A stretch of DNA of 64,000 bases from Lachnoclostridium sp. UBA2905 (GTDB taxonomy: Bacteria > Bacillota > Clostridia > Lachnospirales > Lachnospiraceae). The notes beneath the pieces are model-generated. The model was not told the DNA's origin. It did no database searches and saw nothing but the letters and a program-made list of their open reading frames with translations. This document shows, piece by piece, positions 1 through 8,332 of the stretch (positions are counted from its first letter, which is position 1; the number at the start of each line of letters is the position of its first letter). The position numbers and the translations under genes are program-made. The stretch spans positions 91,247-155,246 of the forward strand of contig DEDL01000008.1 in the NCBI GenBank assembly GCA_002349525.1. The letters run 5' to 3'.

Positions 1-888
1 GGCCGCATTATTAAGTCCCTCCTTAATAATAGCTATAAATGCAAACTTGATCTCCTTTTGTACTTCTTCTGAAATATCATATGTAAAACTCGTTTTAAAA
101 TCCGGAAATGCCTGTATTATCTCCTCCACAGCTTTTTTAAGGTTAATGGAATCATCATGAAGATTGTGAACACTTTCCCTTATATTATTCATAGCTGTAT
201 TAAGTGTATCTCCAAGTATATCAAGTTTCTCCCTGATTACCGGCTCATTTTCAATAGCACTAACTGCCCCTGTAAGCAGAATGGCTCTTGTAAGCATATG
301 GCCTACATTATCATGAATCTCTCTGGCAATTCGATTGCGTTCCTTTAAGGTTGCAACATGAATCTCGTAATCCTGTTCAGCCATAAGCTCCCTGTTCTTA
401 TTCTCAAGCAAAAGCTTGCTTTCCGTCTCCATGTCGCGATACAGCCTGTACATATCATGTACTCTTATATACTCAGAACTTATGCGCTGCAGGGCAAATG
501 ATACGCAGACAAATATAAGATTTATAACAATTCCCACAGCCATTGGTATCATCCATACACTGACTGCACCCTTTGCTGCCAGGTAGAGCATATATCCGTA
601 CACAAATATTGCCACACCCATTGCACCCTTATACTTTTTAACAAATACATCATATAGCAGACATGGCAGGTAAGACATAAATGCCGGAAAAAAGAGGGCA
701 CATGCCATATATATAATTATTATTCCTTCATACAGCCTGTCATCTATGGAAAAAACCTGATTCAGACAGACAATGATTATTGAAAGAATACCGGCAACAA
801 CAAACCGGGCCGACGTTCCAAAAACAATAACCATAATCATACATAAAACCCATATAACAATATGGTCAACTATACGGTTAAACATTTA
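1..888 (-). CDS. Sensor histidine kinase, HisKA_3 type (partial, C-terminus off the window)
   Basis: An open frame runs from an ATG at 886-888 through the left edge, giving 296 codons with no stop, so the ATPase C-terminus lies outside. The first about 120 residues are hydrophobic and form several membrane segments. A charged linker follows, then the dimerisation motif ERNRIAREIHDNVGHML with phospho-acceptor His192. This EIHD-type box is typical of HisKA_3 kinases (NarX/DesK/LiaS group), which pass phosphate to NarL/LuxR-type regulators. The kinase is divergent from the ABC exporter at 1284, so it probably senses an envelope stress or peptide and controls that exporter; this is inference. The partner regulator should lie just left of the window. 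Confidence 0.9.
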
Positions 889-1283
889 GTATAACTCCTG
901 TTTCAATAATGAATATAACATACTCATTTTAAAACATATAAACAATGTAAGCAACTATATTATTCAGGTACAGCCTGCTGCAAAATGCCAGTTGGCATTA
1001 CTGACTACCTGCTTTGTTACGTTCCTGCAATCCACCTCCCGCCTATAGCAAAAGAAGAATTCCTGCTAATTCTCGTTAAACTCCCCTTGGAATAATGAAA
1101 TGACATTTGTCACTTCACATTTCTTACATTTTTCACTTATATTTCCAGGTCGCATTTTGTATCATATAGTCAGCAGCTAAGGCAAAGGCTGACAGAACTA
1201 TTTGTATATGGCGAATGAACAGCATATATACAGGGAACAAATATACAAATATTCTGTCAGTATAACAGGGAGGGAATTTTATC
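889..1283. promoter_or_regulatory. Divergent intergenic region with a long interrupted inverted repeat
   Basis: This 395-nt spacer separates the kinase and ABC exporter starts. A 20-bp near-perfect inverted repeat has arms at 1189-1209 and 1241-1260 (CTGACAGAA...TTTGTATAT against its complement, with one extra base in the left arm) and a 31-nt interval. Its right arm ends about 8 nt before the GGGAGGG ribosome-binding site of the first ABC gene. A second small dyad, TGACA-TT-TGTCA, lies at 1101-1112. These could be operators for the regulator paired with the kinase. Alternatively, the long repeat could be a leader hairpin controlling translation. No clear sigma-A promoter was identified. Confidence 0.55.
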
Positions 1284-2228
1284 ATGTCAAATGTAATCGA
1301 AATCAACAATCTGGTTAAACGCTACAAGGAACTTGTAGCACTTGATCATCTAAGTCTTGAAGTAAAAGAAGGCGAAATCTTTGGACTCCTTGGTCCGAAT
1401 GGTTCGGGAAAAACCACAACCATTAACTGTATCCTGTCACTTTTAACCTACGATAAGGGTTCAATAAAGGTATTTGGAAAAGAGATGACACCTTCATCCT
1501 ACGACATTAAAAAGCAGATTGGTGTTGTAATGCAGAATGTAGCCGTGTTCAATGAGCTTACAGTCTATGAAAATATTGATTATTTCTGTGGTCTTTACAT
1601 AACCGATAAGGAGCTGAGAAAAAAATACGTTGAAGAAGCAATTGAGTTCACAGGACTTTCAGACTTCAAAAAGTTTCGTCCCGGCAAGCTCTCCGGCGGT
1701 CTTTTAAGAAGGCTTAATATTGCCTGTGGTATTGCCCACAAACCTAAGCTCATTTTCTTTGATGAACCTACAGTTGCAGTTGACCCACAAAGCCGTAACA
1801 AAATACTTGAAGGAATAAGCAAGCTTAACAAGGATGGTGCCACAATCATATACACTTCCCACTACATGGAAGAGGTTGAACAGATATGTTCAAGAATAAC
1901 CATCATGGATAAGGGCCGCAGTATTGCAAACGGAAGCAAGGATGAACTCAAAAAAATGATTACAGTTACCGAGCACATCTCAATAGAGACCTGTAATCTC
2001 TTAGATGAGCACATTAAGGAATTGTCAGGTCTTGTCCACGTATATGAGGTCAATTATAATGACAACCTTCTTACAATCTCATTTAGCGGTGGAAAACATA
2101 ATATTGTCCGCGTACTTAATTACCTTCAGGAAAAAAACATCTCATTTGGAAGAGTTTACTCAGAGCTTCCTACATTAAATGATGTATTTCTTGAGATTAC
2201 CGGTACACAGTTACGAGACAGTTTATAG
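1284..2228 (+). CDS. ABC transporter ATP-binding protein (ABC-2 exporter type)
   Basis: A 314-residue ATPase with Walker A GPNGSGKT (37-44), Q-loop Gln84, signature LSGGL (136-140), Walker B LIFFDE (156-161) and H-loop His193. It has the about 80-residue C-terminal extension seen in drug and peptide exporters of the DrrA/BcrA/YhaQ group. It should energise the two permeases that follow (19-nt gap, then overlap). A GGGAGGG ribosome-binding site sits before the ATG. The substrate cannot be told from sequence; the divergent sensor kinase suggests a toxic peptide, antibiotic or lipid. The signature reads LSGGL rather than LSGGQ, which is common in this group. Confidence 0.93.
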   Translation: MSNVIEINNLVKRYKELVALDHLSLEVKEGEIFGLLGPNGSGKTTTINCILSLLTYDKGSIKVFGKEMTPSSYDIKKQIGVVMQNVAVFNELTVYENIDYFCGLYITDKELRKKYVEEAIEFTGLSDFKKFRPGKLSGGLLRRLNIACGIAHKPKLIFFDEPTVAVDPQSRNKILEGISKLNKDGATIIYTSHYMEEVEQICSRITIMDKGRSIANGSKDELKKMITVTEHISIETCNLLDEHIKELSGLVHVYEVNYNDNLLTISFSGGKHNIVRVLNYLQEKNISFGRVYSELPTLNDVFLEITGTQLRDSL

Positions 2229-2246
2229 AAGTTCGGAGGGATAGAA

Positions 2247-3380
2247 ATGCTTTTTCATAATATAAAATATACATTTTTAAATATGATAAGAACCAAAGAG
2301 GTTATCTTCTGGTCTCTTGTATTTCCTTTGGCCCTGGCAACATTTATGTACCTTGCCTTTGGAAAAATAAATGAAGTAACCGAGAATCTTGAAACAATTG
2401 ACGTTGCAGTTGTTGAATCAGTTCAAAATGAAATGTTTGACAAGATTCTTGTTGAAGTCTCTAATGGAGAATCCCCACTTCTTAACCCCATGAAAATGAA
2501 TATTCAGGACGCTGTATCTACACTTGATAGCAAAGAAGTTGACGGAATAATCCATGTGGATGACACCATAAGCCTTTCAGTAAGAGAAAACGGACTTAAT
2601 GCAACTATATTGTCATCATTTGTTGACAGATATCTGCAAAATGAAGCCACTCTTACCCAGATTGCCAAAAACAATCCCCTGGCTTTAAACTCAGCCATTG
2701 AAGCATTATCAGATGATACTTCATATTTCAAAGAGGAAAAACTGACAGACGGTAATACAGACAATCTTTCCAATTATTTTTATGCCGTATTTGCCATGAG
2801 CTGTCTGTTTGCAAGCTTTACAGGAATATCATCCATGTTTTCCATTCAGGGCAACCTTTCACCCCTGGGACAAAGACGCTGCGTGGCACCTACAAAAAAG
2901 CTACATGTGGTTCTCACATTATTTTTAACAAATGAGATAGTTCAGTTTGCAATTGAACTTATAACCTTTGCATACATGTCACTTGTTTTGGGGATTGACC
3001 TTAGTAACAAATATCCGGCACTGTTTCTTCTTTTATTTGTAGCCTCCTCATTTGGACTTACCATGGGAATGTTCATCGGTTCCCTTAAAAAGCCTGTAAC
3101 GGAAGGTGCCAAAATGGGTATTGGAGTTGCTATTTCCATGGCTTTAAGTGTTATGGCTGATCTTTGTGTCAGCGGACTCATGAACACCATTGAACACACT
3201 GTACCTATTATAAACCGTCTGAATCCTGCTGCACTTATATCTGATTCATTTTACGCACTTAACACATATTCAGATTACAGCAGGTACACATCAAATATGG
3301 TTAATCTGTCAGCAATGACACTCATACTGTTCACACTGACAATTTTAACAGTAAGGAGAAACCGCTATGCAAGTATTTAA
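2247..3380 (+). CDS. ABC-2 type transporter permease (first)
   Basis: A 377-residue membrane protein with one N-terminal transmembrane helix (about 20-40), a large extracytoplasmic domain (about 45-170) and five or six helices in the C-terminal half. This is the layout of ABC2_membrane permeases. It begins 18 nt after the ATPase stop and has its own GGAGGG ribosome-binding site. Its last 14 nt overlap the next permease, so the two are translationally coupled and probably form a heterodimeric channel. No substrate-specific motif is visible. Confidence 0.88.
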   Translation: MLFHNIKYTFLNMIRTKEVIFWSLVFPLALATFMYLAFGKINEVTENLETIDVAVVESVQNEMFDKILVEVSNGESPLLNPMKMNIQDAVSTLDSKEVDGIIHVDDTISLSVRENGLNATILSSFVDRYLQNEATLTQIAKNNPLALNSAIEALSDDTSYFKEEKLTDGNTDNLSNYFYAVFAMSCLFASFTGISSMFSIQGNLSPLGQRRCVAPTKKLHVVLTLFLTNEIVQFAIELITFAYMSLVLGIDLSNKYPALFLLLFVASSFGLTMGMFIGSLKKPVTEGAKMGIGVAISMALSVMADLCVSGLMNTIEHTVPIINRLNPAALISDSFYALNTYSDYSRYTSNMVNLSAMTLILFTLTILTVRRNRYASI

Positions 3381-4530
3381 ATTATATTTTAAAATATTAA
3401 AAACCATGCTTGGACAGGTGCTTATGTACATTGGAATCTTCACAGGTATATCTGTATTACTGTTCAATCAGCAGAAAAATAATGATCCCTTTGACTATAA
3501 GGAAGCTTCCCTGAAGATATCCATTGTTGACAATGACAATTCTGCTGCGTCACAGGCTCTAAACAAAAATCTTACTGCATCAAATGAACTTATAGAACTT
3601 CCTGATTATGAGTCAGACACCATTCAGGATGAGCTTTACAACCGTAATGTATCAAATGTCATTATAATTCCTAATGGCTTTAGTGATGCCCTTATTAAAA
3701 ATGAGGCAGGTGATATGATTACCGTTTACAATCTTCCAGGTACAATGATGGCAAGCATTGTAACAAATAATATTAATAACTACATCAAAACCCTGCGGGC
3801 AAACCTTGTCAGCAGGCAGAATGTATCAGAAGCTGACATGAAGGAGTGTATAAGTCTTACAGATACGGCACTGGCAAAAAAAGCTGACGTGGAGATAACC
3901 TCGCACATTGACACTAAGCTTTCTCTTATAAGGGACCTCTACCGTTACCTTGCATACCTTTTTATTGCCCTTGCAGTATCAAGCGTATCACCTATACTTG
4001 TATCCCTTTATAAGAAGGATGTAAATGTAAGACAGAACTGTTCTGCAATTAAACAGTCCTCCTACAATATGCAGCTGTTTTTAAGCATTTTACTAACCGG
4101 TGTAGGCTTTTGTTCAGTATTCGTAGTACTGGCTCTTGTTCTCGCAGGACCTGTAATCTTTTCTCTTAAGGGACTCCTGTATATTCTCAACATGGTCATT
4201 TTTATGACAATTTCCCTTGCCATAGCATTTCTTGTTGCAAACATTACTTCAACCATTAATGTCTTATCAATGTTTGCCAATATTATTGGACTTGGCTGCA
4301 GTTTCCTTGGCGGCGTATTTGTTCCAATTGAAATGCTTAGCGACGGAGTAATAAAGGCTGCTCATTTTCTTCCATCCTACTGGTACATTGCAGGCAATAA
4401 CTCAATTCTTACAATGGGAACTCAGACAAGTGTAACAGATACATTTGCAAAGCTTGGCATTGAAGCCTTATTTGCCCTTGCCATAATACTTGTGGCACTT
4501 ACAATACAGAAAATAAAACGTACAGCCTGA
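3367..4530 (+). CDS. ABC-2 type transporter permease (second)
   Basis: A 387-residue permease with the same plan as its neighbour: one N-terminal helix, an extracytoplasmic domain of about 150 residues and a C-terminal helical bundle. The start overlaps the previous gene by 14 nt and is preceded by AAGGAGA. The segment SFLGGVFVPIEML near residue 315 resembles the re-entrant region of ABC-2 exporters such as YhfE/DrrB-like proteins. Together with the two preceding genes it forms a complete ATPase-permease-permease exporter. Sixty-five nt later asnB begins on the same strand, with no obvious terminator between, so co-transcription is possible. Confidence 0.88.
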   Translation: MQVFKLYFKILKTMLGQVLMYIGIFTGISVLLFNQQKNNDPFDYKEASLKISIVDNDNSAASQALNKNLTASNELIELPDYESDTIQDELYNRNVSNVIIIPNGFSDALIKNEAGDMITVYNLPGTMMASIVTNNINNYIKTLRANLVSRQNVSEADMKECISLTDTALAKKADVEITSHIDTKLSLIRDLYRYLAYLFIALAVSSVSPILVSLYKKDVNVRQNCSAIKQSSYNMQLFLSILLTGVGFCSVFVVLALVLAGPVIFSLKGLLYILNMVIFMTISLAIAFLVANITSTINVLSMFANIIGLGCSFLGGVFVPIEMLSDGVIKAAHFLPSYWYIAGNNSILTMGTQTSVTDTFAKLGIEALFALAIILVALTIQKIKRTA

Positions 4531-4595
4531 TTAAGCATATTTGCCGGATTTCCACATAAATTTAATAAAACCATATTTTATGCAAAAGGAAATTT

Positions 4596-6446
4596 ATGTG
4601 CGGAATTACTGGATTTTATAATTATAAGGCCTCCTATATGTCAAATGAGCCCTACTGGGGGAATGTAATTGATTCAATGATGAAAAAAATTCTCCACAGA
4701 GGCCCGGATGACAATGGCACCATGCACTATGACAAATGCTTTCTGGCACACACCAGATTATCCATTATTGATCTTAAAACAGGACACCAGCCCATGGCGA
4801 AAGGAAATGCCTGCATTGTTTATAATGGTGAAATCTATAATTTACAGGAATTAATAAGAGATCTGGAATACAAAGGACACTCATTTGACACCACATCGGA
4901 TACCGAGGTGTTACTTGAGTGTTTTCTTGAATACGGACCTGACTTCGTAAGCAGACTAAATGGTATATTTGCTATTGCAATATATGATATCAGCCATGAA
5001 ACCCTGTATCTTTTCAGGGATCATATGGGAGTCAAGCCTCTTTACTACACCACATATGACAATTCTACATACAAGGGAACATTTATATTTGCATCGGAAA
5101 TGAAATCACTTTTTGAATTTCCCGGTGTCAGCCCACATATTACAAGAGAAAGCTTCTGCGAGGTTTTTGGCACCGGTCCTGCAAAGACCAGTGGTAAGGG
5201 CGTATTTGCAAATGTCCGTGAGGTCCTCCCTGCATCCTATCTTGCAGTAAATAAATACGGAATCAACACAGTTAAATACTGGCGTCTTAAATCAGCACCA
5301 CATTATGATTCTTATGAGGATACTCTTGAAAAAATAAGCAGTCTCGTATCTGATGCCATAAAACGACAGATGGTATCTGATGTTCCAATAGCTGCTTTTT
5401 TATCCGGAGGTCTGGATTCAAGTCTGGTAACCTCAATCTGTGCAAGAGAGTTAAAAAAGCGTGGTCAAAAAATCAATACATTTTCATTTGATTTTATAAA
5501 AAATAATGAGTATTTCACACCCAGCTCATTTCAACCTGCCGAGGATAGGCCATACGTGGAAACGATGGTAAAATACACAGACTCAAACCATCATTTTCTC
5601 GAATGCAGTACAAAAACCCAGGCAGACCTGCTTTTTGACTCGGTTATATCAAGAGACCTTCCTACAATGGCTGATGTTGATTCTTCACTTTTATATTTTT
5701 GCAGCCTTGTAAAGGACTACAATAAGGTTGTCCTGACCGGAGAATGCGCTGACGAGATATTTGGCGGATATCCATGGTTTCACAGGGATGAATTTCTACA
5801 CCCTGCAGGAGGCGAAACCTTCTGCTTTACTCCAACACTTGCGCCACGAAAAGAACTTCTTAATAAGGATTTTCTTGACTGGATAAATCTTGATGAGTAC
5901 GTTAAAAACGCATATGAAACCTCTGTTAAGGAAATTGATATTCTTCCTTCAGACAATGAGACAGAAACAAACAGACGCAAAATATCTTACATTAATCTTC
6001 GATGGTTTATGCAGACACTGCTTGACAGAATGGATAGAACCAGTATGTATAACGGGCTCGAAGCCCGTGTTCCATTTGCAGATTACCGAATCGTTGAATA
6101 TGTTTTCAATGTTCCCTGGAGCATGAAAGCACGAAACGGTGTTGTAAAAAATCTGCTAAGAGAGGCTGCAAAGGATTACCTTCCTGACGAAATCCTGTAC
6201 AGAAAAAAAAGTCCTTATCCAAAAACCTACAATCCTGAATATGAAGAACTTTTAGGTAATCGTCTAAAGGATATTCTTCACGATGCCCAAAGCCCGCTTC
6301 ACTTTTGTGTTGACAAGGATAAGGTCCTTACCTTTATTGATAAAAATAAGGATTACGGCAAACCCTGGTATGGCCAGCTTATGGCAGGTCCCCAGATGAT
6401 GGCATATCTTATCCAGGTTAATACATGGCTGTCTCTGTACCGATAA
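4596..6446 (+). CDS. asnB: Asparagine synthetase, glutamine-hydrolysing
   Basis: A 616-residue class II amidotransferase. After Met removal Cys2 (MCGITGF) becomes the N-terminal glutaminase nucleophile. The N-terminal half carries RLSIIDL and VYNGEIYN of the glutamine-binding site. The synthetase half has the pyrophosphate loop FLSGGLDSS near residue 268. It makes Asn from Asp, ATP and Gln. In some Firmicutes AsnB-type enzymes instead amidate meso-diaminopimelate in peptidoglycan, and the envelope-type neighbours keep that option open. The start is fixed by the catalytic Cys and by AAAGGAAA upstream. Length and motifs are normal. Confidence 0.94.
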   Translation: MCGITGFYNYKASYMSNEPYWGNVIDSMMKKILHRGPDDNGTMHYDKCFLAHTRLSIIDLKTGHQPMAKGNACIVYNGEIYNLQELIRDLEYKGHSFDTTSDTEVLLECFLEYGPDFVSRLNGIFAIAIYDISHETLYLFRDHMGVKPLYYTTYDNSTYKGTFIFASEMKSLFEFPGVSPHITRESFCEVFGTGPAKTSGKGVFANVREVLPASYLAVNKYGINTVKYWRLKSAPHYDSYEDTLEKISSLVSDAIKRQMVSDVPIAAFLSGGLDSSLVTSICARELKKRGQKINTFSFDFIKNNEYFTPSSFQPAEDRPYVETMVKYTDSNHHFLECSTKTQADLLFDSVISRDLPTMADVDSSLLYFCSLVKDYNKVVLTGECADEIFGGYPWFHRDEFLHPAGGETFCFTPTLAPRKELLNKDFLDWINLDEYVKNAYETSVKEIDILPSDNETETNRRKISYINLRWFMQTLLDRMDRTSMYNGLEARVPFADYRIVEYVFNVPWSMKARNGVVKNLLREAAKDYLPDEILYRKKSPYPKTYNPEYEELLGNRLKDILHDAQSPLHFCVDKDKVLTFIDKNKDYGKPWYGQLMAGPQMMAYLIQVNTWLSLYR

Positions 6447-6460
6447 ATACAGACATTAGA

Positions 6461-6500
6461 ATCTGCATATGATACGTAAATGATCTGCATATGATCTGCA
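6461..6500. repeat. Short direct repeat between asnB and dpaB
   Basis: The 13-mer ATCTGCATATGAT occurs at 6461-6473 and 6483-6495, followed by another ATCTGCA at 6494-6500 and further CTGCA words to about 6565. It fills the 131-nt spacer between convergent asnB and dpaB. No terminator hairpin with a T-run was recognised here. Confidence 0.5.
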
Positions 6501-6577
6501 ATCTGTCTGCAGTATCATTTATAATCTACCAGACCTTATTTGTATTCTACTGAAATTCATCTGCAATTTAATTAGAT

Positions 6578-7165
6578 CTACTTCTTATTAGAAATTACCG
6601 GTTGCAGCTGTCTGCCCTCAAGTGCCGCCTCAACTGCATCCGGTATTTTGCTCATGTCTCCAATCATGGATTTTGGTTTTTTTACCGGATCATCCTGCCC
6701 GAATGGTACAAAATAAACATTTTTCATGTTCATAAGATATCCGATGTTCTTAAAGTTGATTCCAAGAGCATCATTTGTAGAAACAGATATTACAAGTGGT
6801 CTTTCATTGCGAAGATGTGCCTTGGCAGCCATAAGCACCGGACTGTCTGTAATGCCTGCGCATAGCTTTGCAAGGGTATTGCCTGTGCAGGGTGCAATTA
6901 CCATTACATCAAACAGGGCCTTTGGGCCTACAGGTTCAGCCTGAGCAATCGTTTTCATGCCGGCTTTTCCACATATTTTCTCTATTTCATTTACAAATTT
7001 CCCTGCATCTGCAAATCTTGTATTTGTGATCTGCGTATTAAATGAAAAAACAGGTGTTATATCAGCCCCCGCTTCTGCCATTTTTTCTAATTCATTCTTT
7101 ACCCGTCCAAAGGTACAAAATGAGCCCGTTATTCCAAAGCCTATTTTACATTCATTGAATTTCAC
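6578..7165 (-). CDS. dpaB: Dipicolinate synthase subunit B (flavoprotein)
   Basis: A 195-residue protein of the flavoprotein fold (GFGITGSFCTFGRV at the N-terminus, VIAPCTGNTLAKL in the middle). This matches SpoVFB, which with subunit A makes dipicolinic acid from dihydrodipicolinate in the mother cell during sporulation. The start is GTG at 7163-7165, because AAAGGGGG lies 6 nt upstream; it overlaps the end of dpaA by 14 nt, so the two are coupled. Dipicolinate is spore-specific, so the pair is strong evidence of sporulation ability, or of a recent sporulating ancestor. Expression would be expected from a sigma-K-type promoter; none was identified. Confidence 0.92.
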   Translation of the reverse strand: MKFNECKIGFGITGSFCTFGRVKNELEKMAEAGADITPVFSFNTQITNTRFADAGKFVNEIEKICGKAGMKTIAQAEPVGPKALFDVMVIAPCTGNTLAKLCAGITDSPVLMAAKAHLRNERPLVISVSTNDALGINFKNIGYLMNMKNVYFVPFGQDDPVKKPKSMIGDMSKIPDAVEAALEGRQLQPVISNKK

Positions 7166-7988
7166 TTATATCCCCCTTTCTGCCATTATAAATGATGTTT
7201 AATACTGCATTTCCAAGTATCCATCCAGAGGTTTTAGGCGAATATTTTCCCGGAAGTCCAAGACTGTGAAGGGCCTTTATTCCCTTATTCTTACAATAGG
7301 TAAAATCTGTTCCTCCAGGCATTGTTGCAATGTCAATAATAACCACATCCTCACTAAGCTTATCAATCTGTGGTTTTCCAATGACTCTTGCAGGTATCGT
7401 ATTTACCACAAAGTCATACTCCCTGTAGCTGGCCCTGTCAAATATATCGCTGATATCCATGCCATGAAATGCTGCATCCTCTCTTTCAGCTGCATTTCTT
7501 GCCATAACAGTAACATTTACTCCAATCTGGCGCAGCCTTGCAGCAATTTCCTTACCACATCTTCCATAGCCTGTTACAATACATTTTGAACCCGTGAGAT
7601 TGATAACTCCATTTGTAATTATCTCCGCAAGTGTTCCCTCAGCTGTTGCAACTGCATTTCTAAGTGCCACTTCCTCCATTTTTCCAAAATCATATCTCTT
7701 ATAAGCTTCAAATTCTTTTGGTATATTCCAGCCAAACACCAGAGTATTATGCCATAACAGCTCTGACACATAAAACCATTTTTCAGAAACCGGTGTGGGA
7801 AGTACAATTGCATCGCACTTTTCTATTGCCTCATTAAGATTGTCACTGATGGCGTATTCATATTCTTTTAAAAGTCTGCCCGTTTCCTTACATTCAAGCC
7901 CATACACCTTAACAAAACAACCAGCCTCAAGCAATGTCTTCGCAAGATAACACTGACGTAAATCTCCACCTACAACTGCAATTTTCAA
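7152..7988 (-). CDS. dpaA: Dipicolinate synthase subunit A
   Basis: A 278-residue oxidoreductase-like subunit. The N-terminal half resembles SpoVFA. A Rossmann dinucleotide-binding segment VTGYGRCGKEIAARL lies near residues 138-152, followed by a second Rossmann-like region containing VVNTIPARVIG. It is the first gene of the dpaAB operon and has a GGGGGCGAT ribosome-binding region. It converts dihydrodipicolinate-type precursors to dipicolinate with DpaB. No other sporulation gene is adjacent; sigH lies about 38 kb away. No defects are visible. Confidence 0.92.
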   Translation of the reverse strand: MKIAVVGGDLRQCYLAKTLLEAGCFVKVYGLECKETGRLLKEYEYAISDNLNEAIEKCDAIVLPTPVSEKWFYVSELLWHNTLVFGWNIPKEFEAYKRYDFGKMEEVALRNAVATAEGTLAEIITNGVINLTGSKCIVTGYGRCGKEIAARLRQIGVNVTVMARNAAEREDAAFHGMDISDIFDRASYREYDFVVNTIPARVIGKPQIDKLSEDVVIIDIATMPGGTDFTYCKNKGIKALHSLGLPGKYSPKTSGWILGNAVLNIIYNGRKGDISEIQ

Positions 7989-8048
7989 TATATCGCCCCC
8001 TCTTAATTCAATATATGATAATCCTATTGAAAGGTGTTTCCATTACAT

Positions 8049-8084
8049 AAAAAAGGCAGAAGCCACATTATGTGACTTCTGCCT
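8049..8084 (-). terminator. Intrinsic terminator of the deacetylase transcript
   Basis: On the minus strand the stem AGGCAGAAGTCACA pairs with its complement across a TA-rich loop (8054-8084, one G-T type mismatch) and is followed by TTTTTT at 8049-8054. It lies downstream of the deacetylase gene and upstream of dpaA, and so separates the two transcripts. Confidence 0.8.
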
Positions 8085-8164
8085 GATAAATGCTATTTGA
8101 AATCCTCTTCCTGCTTATATAAAATATATACAGGAACACTTGAAAATTCTATTAAAATTCGAAC

Positions 8165-8332
8165 AAGTCGAACCTGGTCTGTACCACCCGATCTGTACTA
8201 CCTGATTGTGCCACAGGATTGTAGCACCTGGTCTGTACTACCTGATTTGTGCCACAGGATTGTAGCACCTAATCTGTACCACCCGGTCTGTACTACCTGA
8301 TTTGTGCCACAGGATTGTAGCACCTGATTTTA
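8165..8332. repeat. Nested degenerate tandem repeat at the 3' end of the deacetylase gene
   Basis: The tract is built from words such as CTGTACTACCTGAT, TGTGCCACAGGAT and TGTAGCACCTG. CTGTACTACCTGA recurs at 8193, 8233 and 8288, giving periods of 40 and 55 nt. The 55-nt period equals one unit plus an extra about 15-nt subunit. The tract begins at the deacetylase stop (CTACTTGCG on the plus strand at 8333, resembling CTACCTGAT). The open frame across part of it has no credible protein features, so it is treated as non-coding. Confidence 0.8.

Noticed and set aside
8097..8300. Plus-strand open frame of 67 codons over the deacetylase 3' repeat
   Set aside because: It is made of degenerate tandem repeats, lacks a ribosome-binding site, and has no protein-like composition.
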